A DNA stretch of 64,000 bases from Streptomyces sp. 1-11 (GTDB taxonomy: Bacteria; Actinomycetota; Actinomycetes; Streptomycetales; Streptomycetaceae). The DNA lies in the NCBI RefSeq assembly GCF_007176755.1, contig NZ_BJTV01000004.1, positions 1 to 64,000 on the forward strand, written 5' to 3'. Positions 54,748 through 63,311 of this stretch are shown piece by piece (positions within the stretch are counted from its first letter, which is position 1; the number at the start of each line of letters is the position of its first letter). The position numbers and the translations under genes were made by a program. The notes under the pieces were generated by a model. The model was given only the letters and a program-made list of their open reading frames with translations, was not told where the DNA came from and made no database searches.

Positions 54748-54766
54748 GGCCGCCTTTACGGCGGCC
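54748..54766. terminator. Small hairpin near the element's right end
   Basis: GGCCGCC (54748-54754) and GGCGGCC (54760-54766) pair around TTTAC, close to the right attachment site. It could insulate the element from host transcription. Confidence 0.5.
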
Positions 54767-54783
54767 GGGATGATCAGCTTCTG

Positions 54784-54786
54784 AAG
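54784..54786. other. attR core (AAG) of the serine-integrase element
   Basis: The right junction reads CTTCTG-AAG-TCGGGT. To the right the host gene continues as S-G-H-G-A-D-Q-L-P-G in the frame of VNTQAESG. See the attL entry. Confidence 0.7.
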
Positions 54787-55188
54787 TCGGGTCATGGCGC
54801 CGACCAGCTGCCGGGCGTGGGGGTGAACACCCAGGCGGAGTCGGGCCCGGAGGCGGGCGCCTTCCGCATCGGCGGCGAGGACTACCGCGTGGACAGCGGC
54901 AGGAGCGAGTACGTGCTGCTGGCCCGGCTCACAGCGGGCGGCCGGGGCGAGGCCCGCCCGGTGTTCCTGTTCTGCGGGCAGCGGGCGATCACCAACCAGG
55001 CCGCGACCCGCTATCTCGCCCGCGAGCACGAGCGGTTGGCCCGCAAGTACGGCTCCGGTTCCTTCGTGCTGCTGCTGAAGGTGGTCAACTCCCAGGCGTG
55101 CGGGCCGGATGTGGTGGAGCTGGTGGCGGACGTGACCCGGGCGGCCCGGACGCCGGCACCGGAGCCCGCCGCGCCCGCGGCCTCGTAG
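54787..55188 (+). pseudogene. Conserved membrane-anchored protein, 3' part
   Basis: The rest of the gene that begins at 50962. ADQLPGVGVNTQAESGPEAG, then AFRIGGEDYRVDSGRSEYVL, and the late RYLAREHERLARKYGSGSFV show a well-conserved C-terminal domain, followed by an Ala/Pro tail. The GTG at 54817 could start a truncated product, but no ribosome-binding site is obvious. Confidence 0.8.
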
Positions 55189-55308
55189 CCCGGCGGTCCG
55201 GCCCGCCAACCACCTTTATTCGCAACTCACTTACCGACGGGTAGCAAATCTGCGGGCGCGCGGTTACCGTCGGGTCACTTTGCATCCCACCGAGTGAGGA
55301 GTGACCCC

Positions 55309-56874
55309 ATGAGAGACGGTCGCACCGGTCCGCGCGCCCTGGCCGTCGGCGCCCTCGCCACCGCCCTGATCGCCGGCACCGCCGGCGGCCCGGCCGCGGC
55401 CGCCCAGGCGGCCCCGTCCGTGCGGTTCGTGGACATCGCCGGCGCCGGCGGCACCGTGCTGAAGGCGAACGTCGTCACGCCCGCGGACGCCGACGGCTCG
55501 CGGACCTACCCGCTCGTCGTGCTGCCGACGAGCTGGGGCTTCCCGCAGGTGGAGTACCTGGCCCAGGCCCGAAGGCTCGCCGACTCGGGCTATGTGGTGC
55601 TGGGTTACAACGTGCGCGGGTTCTGGCAGTCCGGGGGCGAGATAGAAGTGGCCGGTCCGCCGGACACGGCGGACGCCTCCCGGGTGATCGACTGGGCCCT
55701 GGCCAACACCCCCGCTGACGCACGCCACATCGGCATGGCGGGGGTCTCCTACGGCGCCGGTATCAGCCTGCTCGCCGCCGCCCACGACAGGCGGATCAAG
55801 GCGGTGGCCGCGCTCAGCGGCTGGGCCGACCTGATCGGCTCCATCTACTCGGGCCGCACCCAGCACGTCCAGGCGGGCGCCCTGCTGGACGGCGTGGGCG
55901 CCCTCACCGGCCGCGAGAGCCCCGAACTCCGGCAGATCTTCGACCGTTTCTACGCGGCCGACCTGTCCCACGAGCAGGAGATGGTCGACTGGGGGCGGAA
56001 ACGTTCCGCCGCGACCTATACCGACCGGCTGAACCGCAACGGCGCCGCGGTGCTGCTCGCCAACGCCTGGGGCGACACGGTCTTCCCGGCCAACCAGTAC
56101 GCCGACTTCTACCAGAAGCTGACCGTGCCCAAGCGGCTCGAACTGCGCCCCGGCGACCACGCGACCGCCGAGCTGCCGGGCCTGTTCGGGCTGCCCAACG
56201 ACGTGTGGACGGACACCGGCCGCTGGTTCGACCACTACCTCAAGGGCGTCGACAACGGCATCGACCGTGAGCAACCGGTCCAGCTCAAGTCCCGTAGCGC
56301 GGGCGGATACGAAGGCTACCCGGACTGGAAGTCGGTCGGCGCGACCCGCCGGAAGACGGCGCTGCCGGGTTCCACCACCATCCACGCCGGCGTCGACTCG
56401 GGCGCGGACGGCGGGATCGTGTTCCTCTCCAGCATCCTCGACCAGGTGGCCCGGGTGCCGCCCGTCGCCGCGGTGCCGCTGCTGCCGCGCCGCTGGGCGG
56501 CCGTCTGGCAGTCGGAGCGGTACGGCACGGCCCAGCGGGTGCGCGGCACGGCCACCCTGCACACCACGCTCACCCCGACCGCGGAGAGCGGCACCATGAT
56601 CGCCTACCTGTACGACGTGGGCCCGCTCGGCTTCGGCAAGCTGGTGACCAACGCGCCCCTCACCTGGCACGGGCGGACGCCGGGAGAGCCGTTCGGCGTG
56701 GACCTGGACCTGTTCTCCACCGCGTACGACGTGCCCGCGGGGCACCGTCTGGCGCTGGTGGTGGACACGGTCGATCCGCTCTACATCGAGCACAACCCGT
56801 CCGGCGCGCAGCTGACCTTCTCCTCGCCGGCGGACGACCCGTCGTACCTGTCCGTCCCCTTGCGCGAGCAGTGA
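55309..56874 (+). CDS. Secreted S15/CocE-like alpha/beta hydrolase
   Basis: 521 residues. A signal peptide (RALAVGALATALIAGTAGGP) precedes VLKANVVTPADADGSRTYPL. The nucleophile elbow is MAGVSYGAGISLLAAAH near residue 150, with Ser as nucleophile. NAWGDTVFPANQYADFYQKL, then RPGDHATAELPG give the likely acid and His. The C-terminal beta-sandwich (residues about 350-521), with FGVDLDLFSTAYDVPAGHRL, is that of the X-Pro dipeptidyl-peptidase/CocE family. It acts outside the cell as a peptidase or esterase; substrate unknown. The start ATG 55309 has GAGGAG 8 bases upstream. Confidence 0.85.
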   Translation: MRDGRTGPRALAVGALATALIAGTAGGPAAAAQAAPSVRFVDIAGAGGTVLKANVVTPADADGSRTYPLVVLPTSWGFPQVEYLAQARRLADSGYVVLGYNVRGFWQSGGEIEVAGPPDTADASRVIDWALANTPADARHIGMAGVSYGAGISLLAAAHDRRIKAVAALSGWADLIGSIYSGRTQHVQAGALLDGVGALTGRESPELRQIFDRFYAADLSHEQEMVDWGRKRSAATYTDRLNRNGAAVLLANAWGDTVFPANQYADFYQKLTVPKRLELRPGDHATAELPGLFGLPNDVWTDTGRWFDHYLKGVDNGIDREQPVQLKSRSAGGYEGYPDWKSVGATRRKTALPGSTTIHAGVDSGADGGIVFLSSILDQVARVPPVAAVPLLPRRWAAVWQSERYGTAQRVRGTATLHTTLTPTAESGTMIAYLYDVGPLGFGKLVTNAPLTWHGRTPGEPFGVDLDLFSTAYDVPAGHRLALVVDTVDPLYIEHNPSGAQLTFSSPADDPSYLSVPLREQ

Positions 56875-57134
56875 TCTCCGGCTGCCGCCGGACGAGCCTG
56901 GCCCGTATGAACTGCCGGCCCCCTGCGGTCGCGGGACCGTGGGGGTTCCCCACCCGGCAGCTTGCCCATCCCGATGCGGCTCGGCGCGATCACCATCACC
57001 ACGGGGATGAACGGCAAATCGTAGTCGAGGTTGGGGGCAATGGGCTTCCCCGCGTGGAGGATCGCCTCTCACCTGCGGGAAAAGCCGAGGAGTGACACGG
57101 GAGTTGCCCCCGGGGACCGAGGGGCGGCGCGGTG
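56875..57134. other. Intergenic region with a possible gene remnant
   Basis: No convincing gene. On the minus strand, codons around 56950-57060 read KPIAPNLDYDLPFIPVVMVI then APSRIGMG, which looks protein-like rather than random, but there is a stop upstream and only a TTG start. It may be a remnant; I do not recognise the family. Confidence 0.35.
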
Positions 57135-57554
57135 TCAGGACTCGGAGACCTCCGCGTAGAGCTGCGACAGTTCGGGGACGCCGCTCGCGGCCCACTCCTG
57201 CCCCGGGCGCACGACCTCGACCTCGCGTCCGGAAGCGAGCCGCACGACCGGCTCGCCGTCGGCCCGGATCCGCCAGGCGGCGCCGGGCACGGTGCGCACC
57301 ACCACCGTGCCCACGTACAGCCCCGCGTCGTTGCCCAGCCAGGGCAGCGTCTCCGCGTCGTCGCGCCAGCGTGGGACGAGCTGGTCCAGCGCCTCGAGGG
57401 AGGCCGGGGTGTCGTCGAGACGGACACCGGCCTGGGCCGCCTGGGAGCGCAGCAGCTCACATTCGGACAGCAGCGCGGCGATCGCCTCGGCATCGCCCGG
57501 AAGCGCGGCGCGGCCGTTCTTGTGGTGCCGGTGGCCCAGGAACGGAATGTGCAT
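57135..57554 (-). CDS. DUF6278 family protein
   Basis: 139 residues: MHIPFLGHRHHKNGRAALPG, then a helical region and VVRTVPGAAWRIRADGEPVV. It resembles the actinobacterial DUF6278 family, which accompanies exonuclease III in many streptomycetes to my knowledge; function unknown. It follows xth by 15 bases, so both are on one transcript. Confidence 0.75.
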   Translation of the reverse strand: MHIPFLGHRHHKNGRAALPGDAEAIAALLSECELLRSQAAQAGVRLDDTPASLEALDQLVPRWRDDAETLPWLGNDAGLYVGTVVVRTVPGAAWRIRADGEPVVRLASGREVEVVRPGQEWAASGVPELSQLYAEVSES

Positions 57555-57569
57555 GGACCAAGCGTGGCA

Positions 57570-58349
57570 TCACACGTCCAGGTCGACCACCACCGGCGCG
57601 TGGTCGGACGCGCCCTTGCCCTTGCGCTCCTCGCGGTCGACGTAGGCGTCCTTCACCGCGCCGGCGAAGGGCGCGTTGCCGTAGACCAGGTCGATGCGCA
57701 TGCCGCGGTTCTTGGGGAAGCAGAGCTGGCGGTAGTCCCAGTAGGTGTAGGGGTGGTCGTACTTCAGGGGCCGCGGGACGACGTCCGCGAGGCCCGCCTC
57801 GCGCAGGGAGGCGAGGGCGGCGCGCTCGGCCGGGGTCACGTGGGTGGAGCCCTCGAAGGCGGCCCGGTCGTAGACGTCGTCGTCGGTCGGCGCCACGTTG
57901 TAGTCGCCGAGCACCGCGAACGGGCGGCTGCCGGCGGCGTCTCCGGCGACGGCGGCCCGCAGCGCCTCGAACCACTGGAGCTTGTAGGCGTAGTGCGGGT
58001 GCTCCACCTCGCGGCCGTTGGGCACGTAGACCGACCAGACGCGGACCGGGCCGCAGGTCGCGGCGAGGGCGCGCGGCTCCGTCACGCCGTCGTAGCCCGG
58101 GTCGCCCGGCAGGCCCTTGACCACGTCCTCGATGCCGACGCGGGAGAGGACCGCCACGCCGTTCCACCGGCCGGTGGCGTGCACGGCCGCCTCGTAGCCC
58201 AGCTCGCGCAGCGGCTCGGACGGGAACTGCTCCTCGGCGACCTTCGCCTCCTGGAGGCAGAGCACGTCCGTGCCGCTGCTCTCCAGCCAGGCCAGCAGCC
58301 GCGGCAGGCGGGCGGTGATCGAGTTCACGTTCCAGGTGGCGATGCGCAT
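57570..58349 (-). CDS. xth: Exodeoxyribonuclease III (AP endonuclease)
   Basis: 259 residues of the EEP superfamily. MRIATWNVNSITARLPRLLA, LCLQEAKV (metal Glu), VYVPNG, the catalytic GDYNVAPTDDDVYD, RIDLVYG and the final SDHAPVVVDL (catalytic Asp-His) are all in order. It cleaves DNA at abasic sites and removes 3' blocking groups. It is probably co-transcribed with the metallo-hydrolase gene 40 bases upstream and DUF6278 downstream. Confidence 0.95.
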   Translation of the reverse strand: MRIATWNVNSITARLPRLLAWLESSGTDVLCLQEAKVAEEQFPSEPLRELGYEAAVHATGRWNGVAVLSRVGIEDVVKGLPGDPGYDGVTEPRALAATCGPVRVWSVYVPNGREVEHPHYAYKLQWFEALRAAVAGDAAGSRPFAVLGDYNVAPTDDDVYDRAAFEGSTHVTPAERAALASLREAGLADVVPRPLKYDHPYTYWDYRQLCFPKNRGMRIDLVYGNAPFAGAVKDAYVDREERKGKGASDHAPVVVDLDV

Positions 58350-58389
58350 GTCTCACAACCTACCCGGCGGGTGTGACAGCCGGCCCGCC

Positions 58390-59025
58390 TCACAGCTCGG
58401 CCGACGCCCCCGGGGCGAGCCGCCGGTGGTCGGCGCCGCCCAGGCCGCCGATGTGGGCGTCGTAGATCGGCCGGGCGAGATCGGTGAGCAGGGCGTCGTG
58501 GACGTCGACGACGCGGCGCGGCGCGACCTCGCGGACGTAGTCGATCACCTCGGCGATCTTGTTCCAGGGAGCCATCACCGGCACCAGCAGGGTGTCCACC
58601 GGCCGGCCGGGGACGGTGAGGGCGTCGCCGGGGTGGAAGACCCGGCCGCCGTCGATCAGGTACCCCACGTTGGCGACGCGCGGGATGTCCGGATGGATCA
58701 CGGCGTGCAGCTCGCCGCGGGCCTGCACCTCGAAGCCGGCGGCGGTGAAGGCGTCACCGTCGCCGACGGTGTGCACCCGGCCCGGGAAGGCCGCCGTGAG
58801 CCGGTCGGCCACCGGCTTCACGGTCCAGAGCTCCGCGCCCGGGCGGTCCTCGAGGGCGGCCCGCAGCCGGCCCTCGTCGAAGTGGTCCGGGTGCTCGTGC
58901 GTGACCAGGATCGCGTCGGCGCCGGCCGCCGCGTCCGGCTCGCTGAACCCGCCGGGGTCGATCACCAGCGTGCGGCCTCCGCTCTCCAGGCGGACGCAGG
59001 CGTGGGACTTCTTGGTGAGCTTCAT
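58390..59025 (-). CDS. MBL-fold metallo-hydrolase
   Basis: 211 residues with MKLTKKSHACVRLESGGRTL at the N-terminus and the metal-binding THEHPDHFD (HxHxDH) at residues about 43-51. RVFHPGDALT provides a further ligand, and VDVHDALLTD the last. This is the UlaG-like/YcjY type of MBL hydrolase found beside DNA repair genes; substrate unknown. The start ATG 59025. It is 35 bases after the PcaL-like gene. Confidence 0.85.
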   Translation of the reverse strand: MKLTKKSHACVRLESGGRTLVIDPGGFSEPDAAAGADAILVTHEHPDHFDEGRLRAALEDRPGAELWTVKPVADRLTAAFPGRVHTVGDGDAFTAAGFEVQARGELHAVIHPDIPRVANVGYLIDGGRVFHPGDALTVPGRPVDTLLVPVMAPWNKIAEVIDYVREVAPRRVVDVHDALLTDLARPIYDAHIGGLGGADHRRLAPGASAEL

Positions 59026-59060
59026 GGCTCCCCATCCTGCCGCTCCCGGCGGCCGGGCGC

Positions 59061-60347
59061 TCACTCGGCGGGCGTGGTCTCCTCCCGGACGACCTGCTGC
59101 GCCACCCGGAACGCCTTGCTCGCCGCCGGGACGCCGCAGTACACGGCCGCCTGGAGCAGCACCTCCCGGATCTCGTGGGGGGTCAGTCCGTTGCGCAGGG
59201 CGGCGCGGACGTGGAGTGCCAGGTCCTCCAGGTGGCCGCCGGCGGTCAGCGCGGTGAGCGCGATACAGGACCGGGTACGGCGGTCGAGGCCGGGCCGGTC
59301 CCAGATCTCGCCCCAGGCGTAGCGGGTCATGAACTCCTGGAAGTCCCCGGAGAACTCGTCGGCCTCGGCCAGCTCCTGGTCGACGTGCGCGTCGCCCAGC
59401 ACCTCCCGGCGGACTTTCAGCCCGCTCTGGTACCGGTCGGGCGGCCCGAGCGGCTGGGCCGGCACGGCCGGGGCGATCTCGGCGACGGGCACCGCCTGCG
59501 GCGGCGCGGCGACCGCGGGGTGGACGGGGGCGGCCGGCAGGGCGGTCTGGCCGGTCTCGTACGGCTGCTGCCAGGCGGTGGAGAAGTGCCGGACCAGCAG
59601 GTCGGTGACGGCGCCCGGCTGCTCGACCGGGACCAGGTGGGAGGCGCCGGGGACGACCGCGAGCCGGGCGTCCGGGATGCCGGCGACCAGGGTGCGGGCC
59701 TCGGCCGGGCCGGTGACCTGGTCGTCGGAGCCGACCAGCACCAGGGTCGGCACGCCGACGCGGCCCAGCTCGTGCCGTACGTCGAAGCCGGCCAGGGCCT
59801 CGCAGGAGGCGATGTAGCAGCCCGGGTCGGTGGTGCGCACCATCTGCACGGCCCACTCGGTGATCGCGGGCTGGGCGGCGGCGAAGCCACCGGTGAACCA
59901 GCGGTCGGGGGACGTCCGGGCGATCGGGTCGAGCCCGTTGGTGCGGACGATCACTCCGCGCTGCCGGAACTCGTCGGCGGTGCCGAACCGGGGCGAGGCG
60001 GCGACCAGCGCGAGCGAGGCGAGCCGTTCGGGGTGGCGCAGGGCCAGTTCGATGCCGACCGCGCCGCCGAGGGCGCAGCCGGCGTAGCCGAAGCGCTGCA
60101 CGCCGACCGCGTCCAGCGTGGCCAGCAGCCGGGCCGCCAGTTCGCCGACGGAGGGCGCCGGGCGGGCGGGTGCGCCGCCGTGACCCGGCAGGTCGAACCG
60201 GAAGACCCGCCACTGCTTCGTCAGCTCGGGGATCTGCCGGTCCCACATGTGCCATGTGGTGCCCAGGGACGGTCCCAGGATCAGGACCGGAGCGTCTTGT
60301 GGCCCGTCGAAGCGGTATTGCAGGGTGTTCGGTGGTGTCTCGCTCAC
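59061..60347 (-). CDS. PcaL-like fusion: enol-lactonase-type hydrolase plus carboxymuconolactone decarboxylase domain
   Basis: 428 residues. Residues 1-260 are an alpha/beta hydrolase of 3-oxoadipate enol-lactonase type (LILGPSLGTTWHMWDRQIPE, VFRFDLPGHGG, PGASHLVPVEQPGAV). Residues about 305-428 are a carboxymuconolactone decarboxylase domain (FMTRYAWGEIWDRPGLDRRT, LTALTAGGHLEDLALHVRAA, PHEIREVLLQAAVYCGVPAA). Such fusions act in the protocatechuate branch of beta-ketoadipate catabolism. The nucleophile elbow reads GYAGCALGGAVG, with Ala where Ser is expected, so lactonase activity is uncertain. The start GTG 60347 lies about 30 bases from an IS110 element. No other pca genes are in the window. 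Confidence 0.8.
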   Translation of the reverse strand: MSETPPNTLQYRFDGPQDAPVLILGPSLGTTWHMWDRQIPELTKQWRVFRFDLPGHGGAPARPAPSVGELAARLLATLDAVGVQRFGYAGCALGGAVGIELALRHPERLASLALVAASPRFGTADEFRQRGVIVRTNGLDPIARTSPDRWFTGGFAAAQPAITEWAVQMVRTTDPGCYIASCEALAGFDVRHELGRVGVPTLVLVGSDDQVTGPAEARTLVAGIPDARLAVVPGASHLVPVEQPGAVTDLLVRHFSTAWQQPYETGQTALPAAPVHPAVAAPPQAVPVAEIAPAVPAQPLGPPDRYQSGLKVRREVLGDAHVDQELAEADEFSGDFQEFMTRYAWGEIWDRPGLDRRTRSCIALTALTAGGHLEDLALHVRAALRNGLTPHEIREVLLQAAVYCGVPAASKAFRVAQQVVREETTPAE

Positions 60348-60379
60348 GCCCCAGACCCTCTCACGTGTCGCGGACGCCC

Positions 60380-61432
60380 CTATAACGCAGGGGTGCGGGA
60401 AACCGGCCTGCCCCGGTTGAAGACCTCGCGGCCGGCGTATCGCTCGAGGCATCGGATGATCTCGCGTCGGGTCTTGCCCTCCCGGGTGCGGCGTTCGTAG
60501 TACGCCTGCGTGCGGGGGTCGTGGCGCAGGCGGGTGAACACGATGCGGTGCGGGGCCGCGTTGGCTTGCCGGTCGCCGCCGTAGTTGAGCCGGCGCGTGC
60601 TCCGCCGGCCGGAGGAGTACTCGATGGGGCTGTCTCCGCAAAGGGCAGCAAAGGACGCCTCAGTGTTCAGTCGCTCGGGGTTGTCTCCCATGGTGATCAG
60701 TAGAGTGACGGCGCTGTCTGGGCCGATGCCCACCGGTAAGAGCAGCTGTGGGGCGTGGCGTTCGACGAGTCGGGTCAGGCGTTGGTTCAGCTCGTTGATC
60801 TGCCCGGTGAGCTGTTCGATGCGTTCGGCGAGCATGCGTAATGTCATGTGGGTGGCCTGGACCACCGCGTCCTCGTCTCCCCCGCCATCGGGTGGGCTGA
60901 GGGTCGCGCAGGTGCGGAACAGCTCGGCGTTGCCCAGGCTCGACAACCGTTCCCGCAGGGCGGGGTCGGCGATCACTAGGACGGCCTTGAGCTGGTTGAT
61001 CGCCTGTGTGCGGGCCTTGACCGCGGAGTCCTTGGCGAGTTTGTAGATCCGGGCGCCTTGCACGGGTCCGTCGCCGGACTTGGCCTGGGCCCGGGTGCGA
61101 CCGCTGAGCACGGCTCGCGCTGCGGCCTGCGCATCGAGCGGGTCCGACTTGCCGAGCAGACGGCGGGCTGTGCGGTCAGGCCGATTCACTCCGAACACCT
61201 GGATCTGCTGGGTCAGCAGGTAGCGGGACAGGCCCGCGCCGAAGGTACCGGTGCCCTCCACACCGGCCCGGCGCACCGTCCCCCGCCTGCGGGCCCACAC
61301 GAGCAGCCGACGGTAGCCGGCCACCGTCGCCGGAAAGGACTCGGTGCCCAGGATCTTGCCCAGCGGGGACACCACGGCGGCGACGTGCACCTCACCGTGC
61401 GTGTCCACGCCGAGCACGACTTCTCTCCGCAC
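60380..61432 (-). mobile_element. IS110-family insertion sequence, transposase gene
   Basis: The transposase has 350 residues and the two-domain form of IS110: an N-terminal RuvC-like DEDD domain (VVLGVDTHGEVHVAAVVSPL; GVEGTGTFG; GKSDPLDAQAAARAV) and a C-terminal Transposase_20 domain (LLLPVGIGPDSAVTLLITMG, then FAALCGDSPIEYSSGRRSTR) with the Ser used in recombination. It appears complete. The IS lies only about 30 bases upstream of the PcaL-like start. The element boundaries cannot be set, because IS110 leaves no inverted repeats or target duplications. Confidence 0.9.
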
Positions 61433-61935
61433 GGGAGGGCAAGGCCCCTATTGGGACACGCCCTGTGGCTCGGTGACAGCAGAAGCCAGCCCGCAACGAC
61501 GGTCGACAAGCCTGTGACTGGACACTTCGGTCAAAGATCTCAGGAGTCAGACCCCCGTCCGGGACGGCATCGCGCAACCGTCGCATCGATCCCGGCGTGT
61601 CGGCATCTACCGACCACAGCCGGATGGCTTCGCCCGAACCAATGCCCAACCTGGCCGGAGCAGGCTGAGAATGAGTTGACTCCCCGCCCACTCGCGACCG
61701 GCAATGACAGACAGCCGTCTGGGCCGCCTTACGGTCGCCCTCCATCGGCCATCGCACGAACGGCTTCGAGCCCTCATTCTGGTGCACGGTGGTCCGCAAG
61801 TCATGGCGCGGGCTGCCAAAGAGGCTGCCTAGCAACTCGGCAAAGGCACCGGCGAATGCTTGGGAACTCGGTCTACTCGAGTAACGGGGAACAGCAGCAC
61901 CGCACGAAGGGGCGCCCGCGTGGAAGGCATGGCGC
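61433..61935 (-). other. Non-coding region upstream of the IS110 transposase, bridge RNA candidate
   Basis: No convincing gene is present, although translated frames exist by chance. In the IS110 group, the region upstream of the recombinase holds the bridge RNA that pairs with target and donor DNA. That RNA is expected within the first 200-300 bases next to the transposase start (61433 up). I cannot identify its loops by eye. Confidence 0.4.
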
Positions 61936-62043
61936 ATGTGGGCGCTGCCGGACCCGATGCTCGCGGCCCCCGCCACCGACCCGGCGCCGCCCGATGGGTG
62001 GGCCGCCGAGGAGAAGTGGGACGGTTCTCCAGACACCTCGTGA
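61936..62043 (+). pseudogene. ATP-dependent DNA ligase, N-terminal remnant
   Basis: MWALPDPMLAAPATDPAPPD followed by GWAAEEKWDG is the start of an actinobacterial ATP-dependent DNA ligase (LigC/LigD-type), ending with the active-site KWDG whose Lys would be adenylated. Directly after it the frame runs SPDTS and a TGA, so the rest of the gene (about 300 residues) is missing. The loss may be linked to the mobile element next door. Confidence 0.7.
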
Positions 62044-62075
62044 TGTCTCATTCGCGTTGGCACCGTTCACCCAGG

Positions 62076-63311
62076 TCACGACTGGTCCTTCGTGCGTGCG
62101 GCTGAGGCTTGCCGGGTGTCTGCGCCGCTGCTGACGTGCCGCTGGGTCTCCTGGGGGCCGTGCCAGTCCAGGCAGACGGCGGTGGCATCGTCTTCGAGCC
62201 GGCCGTCGGCGGCGTCCCGGACCGCGGACGTCAGCGCCAGCGCGGTCTCCCTCGGGTGCAGATTCCGGGTGCACCCCAGCAGGGCGGGCAGATCGACCTT
62301 CTCTCCGTGACGTTCGAGCATGCCGTCGGTGAACATGAGCAGACGGTCACCGGGCCGCAGGTCGAGGTCCTGCACACGGTACGGGTGGGGAGTCAGCTCA
62401 GACAGCCCGAAGGGATGGTCCACCTCGCAGGCAATCGTCTCCACAGCCCCGTCGCGCATGCGCAGCGGCCAGGGATGACCGGCGTTGACGAACCGGGCCC
62501 GCCCGGTATGGAGATTGATGCGCAGGAGCTGCCCGGTGGCATGACCGTGGCCGTGTTCGATCAGTGCCTGGTCTGCCCGGTGGGCCTGTTCGCCCAGGCC
62601 GGTGCCCGCCCGGCGGGCACCGCGCAGGGCGCCCACCAGGACCGTGGCGGCCAGGGCGGAATCCATGTCGTGGCCCATGGGATCGGTCACCGACACGTGC
62701 AAGGTGTCGCGGTCCACGGTGTAGTCGAAGGTGTCGCCGCTGAGGTCCTCGGAGGGCTCCAGGTTCCCGCACAGGGTGAACTGTGCGGCCTCGCACGACA
62801 GCGACAGGGGCAGCAGCTGGTACTGGATTTCAGCTGCCAGGGTGGCCGGCTTGGAGCGTTTGCCCCAGGTGTAGAGATCGGTGAAGCGGCCGTTGGCGAT
62901 CACGATGTAGGCCAGGATGTGGGCGGCTTCCCCGACTGCGTCGAGCACGTCCTCGCCAGGGCCGGTCGGCAGGAGCAGTTCCAGCAGCCCGATCGCATCC
63001 CCGCGGTTGGTGACGGGCACGATCACCCGCTGCCCCTCGCCGGTCGCGTCCTGATACAGGCGCTGGGTACGGATCACCTCCTCGTAGACACTGCCGAACA
63101 GGGGAACCCGCTCGGCCTGCCGCCCACCTTGAGTGGGAGCGGTGGACAGCCGAGCCACCGCCTTCCCCGTCAGGTCCACGATGAGGAAAGAGACCTTAGT
63201 GGCCTCGAAACGCCGCCGCAGGTCCTCCGCGATCACGTCGACGGCGTCCGCCGGCGCCGCTGTCTCCGCTGCCGTCAGCAATCGGGTGAGCTCACTCTGT
63301 CCACCACTCAC
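62076..63311 (-). CDS. GAF-domain PP2C/SpoIIE-type serine phosphatase
   Basis: 411 residues. The N-terminal half (residues about 1-150) is a GAF-like sensor with [20 protein letters not shown] and [20 protein letters not shown]. The C-terminal half is a PP2C-type phosphatase of the SpoIIE/RsbU family: [20 protein letters not shown] then [34 protein letters not shown], and [15 protein letters not shown]. Such enzymes dephosphorylate anti-sigma-factor antagonists in stress or sigma-B-type cascades, which Streptomyces has in large numbers. GTG 63311 has GAAGGGG upstream. The partner antagonist is not encoded here. Confidence 0.88.
   Translation of the reverse strand: MSGGQSELTRLLTAAETAAPADAVDVIAEDLRRRFEATKVSFLIVDLTGKAVARLSTAPTQGGRQAERVPLFGSVYEEVIRTQRLYQDATGEGQRVIVPVTNRGDAIGLLELLLPTGPGEDVLDAVGEAAHILAYIVIANGRFTDLYTWGKRSKPATLAAEIQYQLLPLSLSCEAAQFTLCGNLEPSEDLSGDTFDYTVDRDTLHVSVTDPMGHDMDSALAATVLVGALRGARRAGTGLGEQAHRADQALIEHGHGHATGQLLRINLHTGRARFVNAGHPWPLRMRDGAVETIACEVDHPFGLSELTPHPYRVQDLDLRPGDRLLMFTDGMLERHGEKVDLPALLGCTRNLHPRETALALTSAVRDAADGRLEDDATAVCLDWHGPQETQRHVSSGADTRQASAARTKDQS

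Larger units (their letters stand above)
51296..54786. mobile_element. 3.5-kb serine-integrase element (decayed prophage or integrative element)
   Basis: The element splits a conserved membrane-protein gene. All its genes run on the minus strand and overlap by TGATG stop-starts: small membrane protein, zinc-ribbon protein, WhiB-like gene (frameshifted), a second zinc protein, a truncated RecB-like nuclease, a hairpin and the large serine integrase. No replication, transfer or capsid genes remain, so it is a remnant or a satellite. The zinc-ribbon and WhiB-like genes are of the kind carried by actinophages. GC content looks lower than in the flanks. Confidence 0.85.

Noticed and set aside
61058..62134. 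A 358-codon plus-strand frame over the IS110 region
   Set aside because: Most of it is antisense to the transposase; the only protein-like part is in another frame (ligase remnant).
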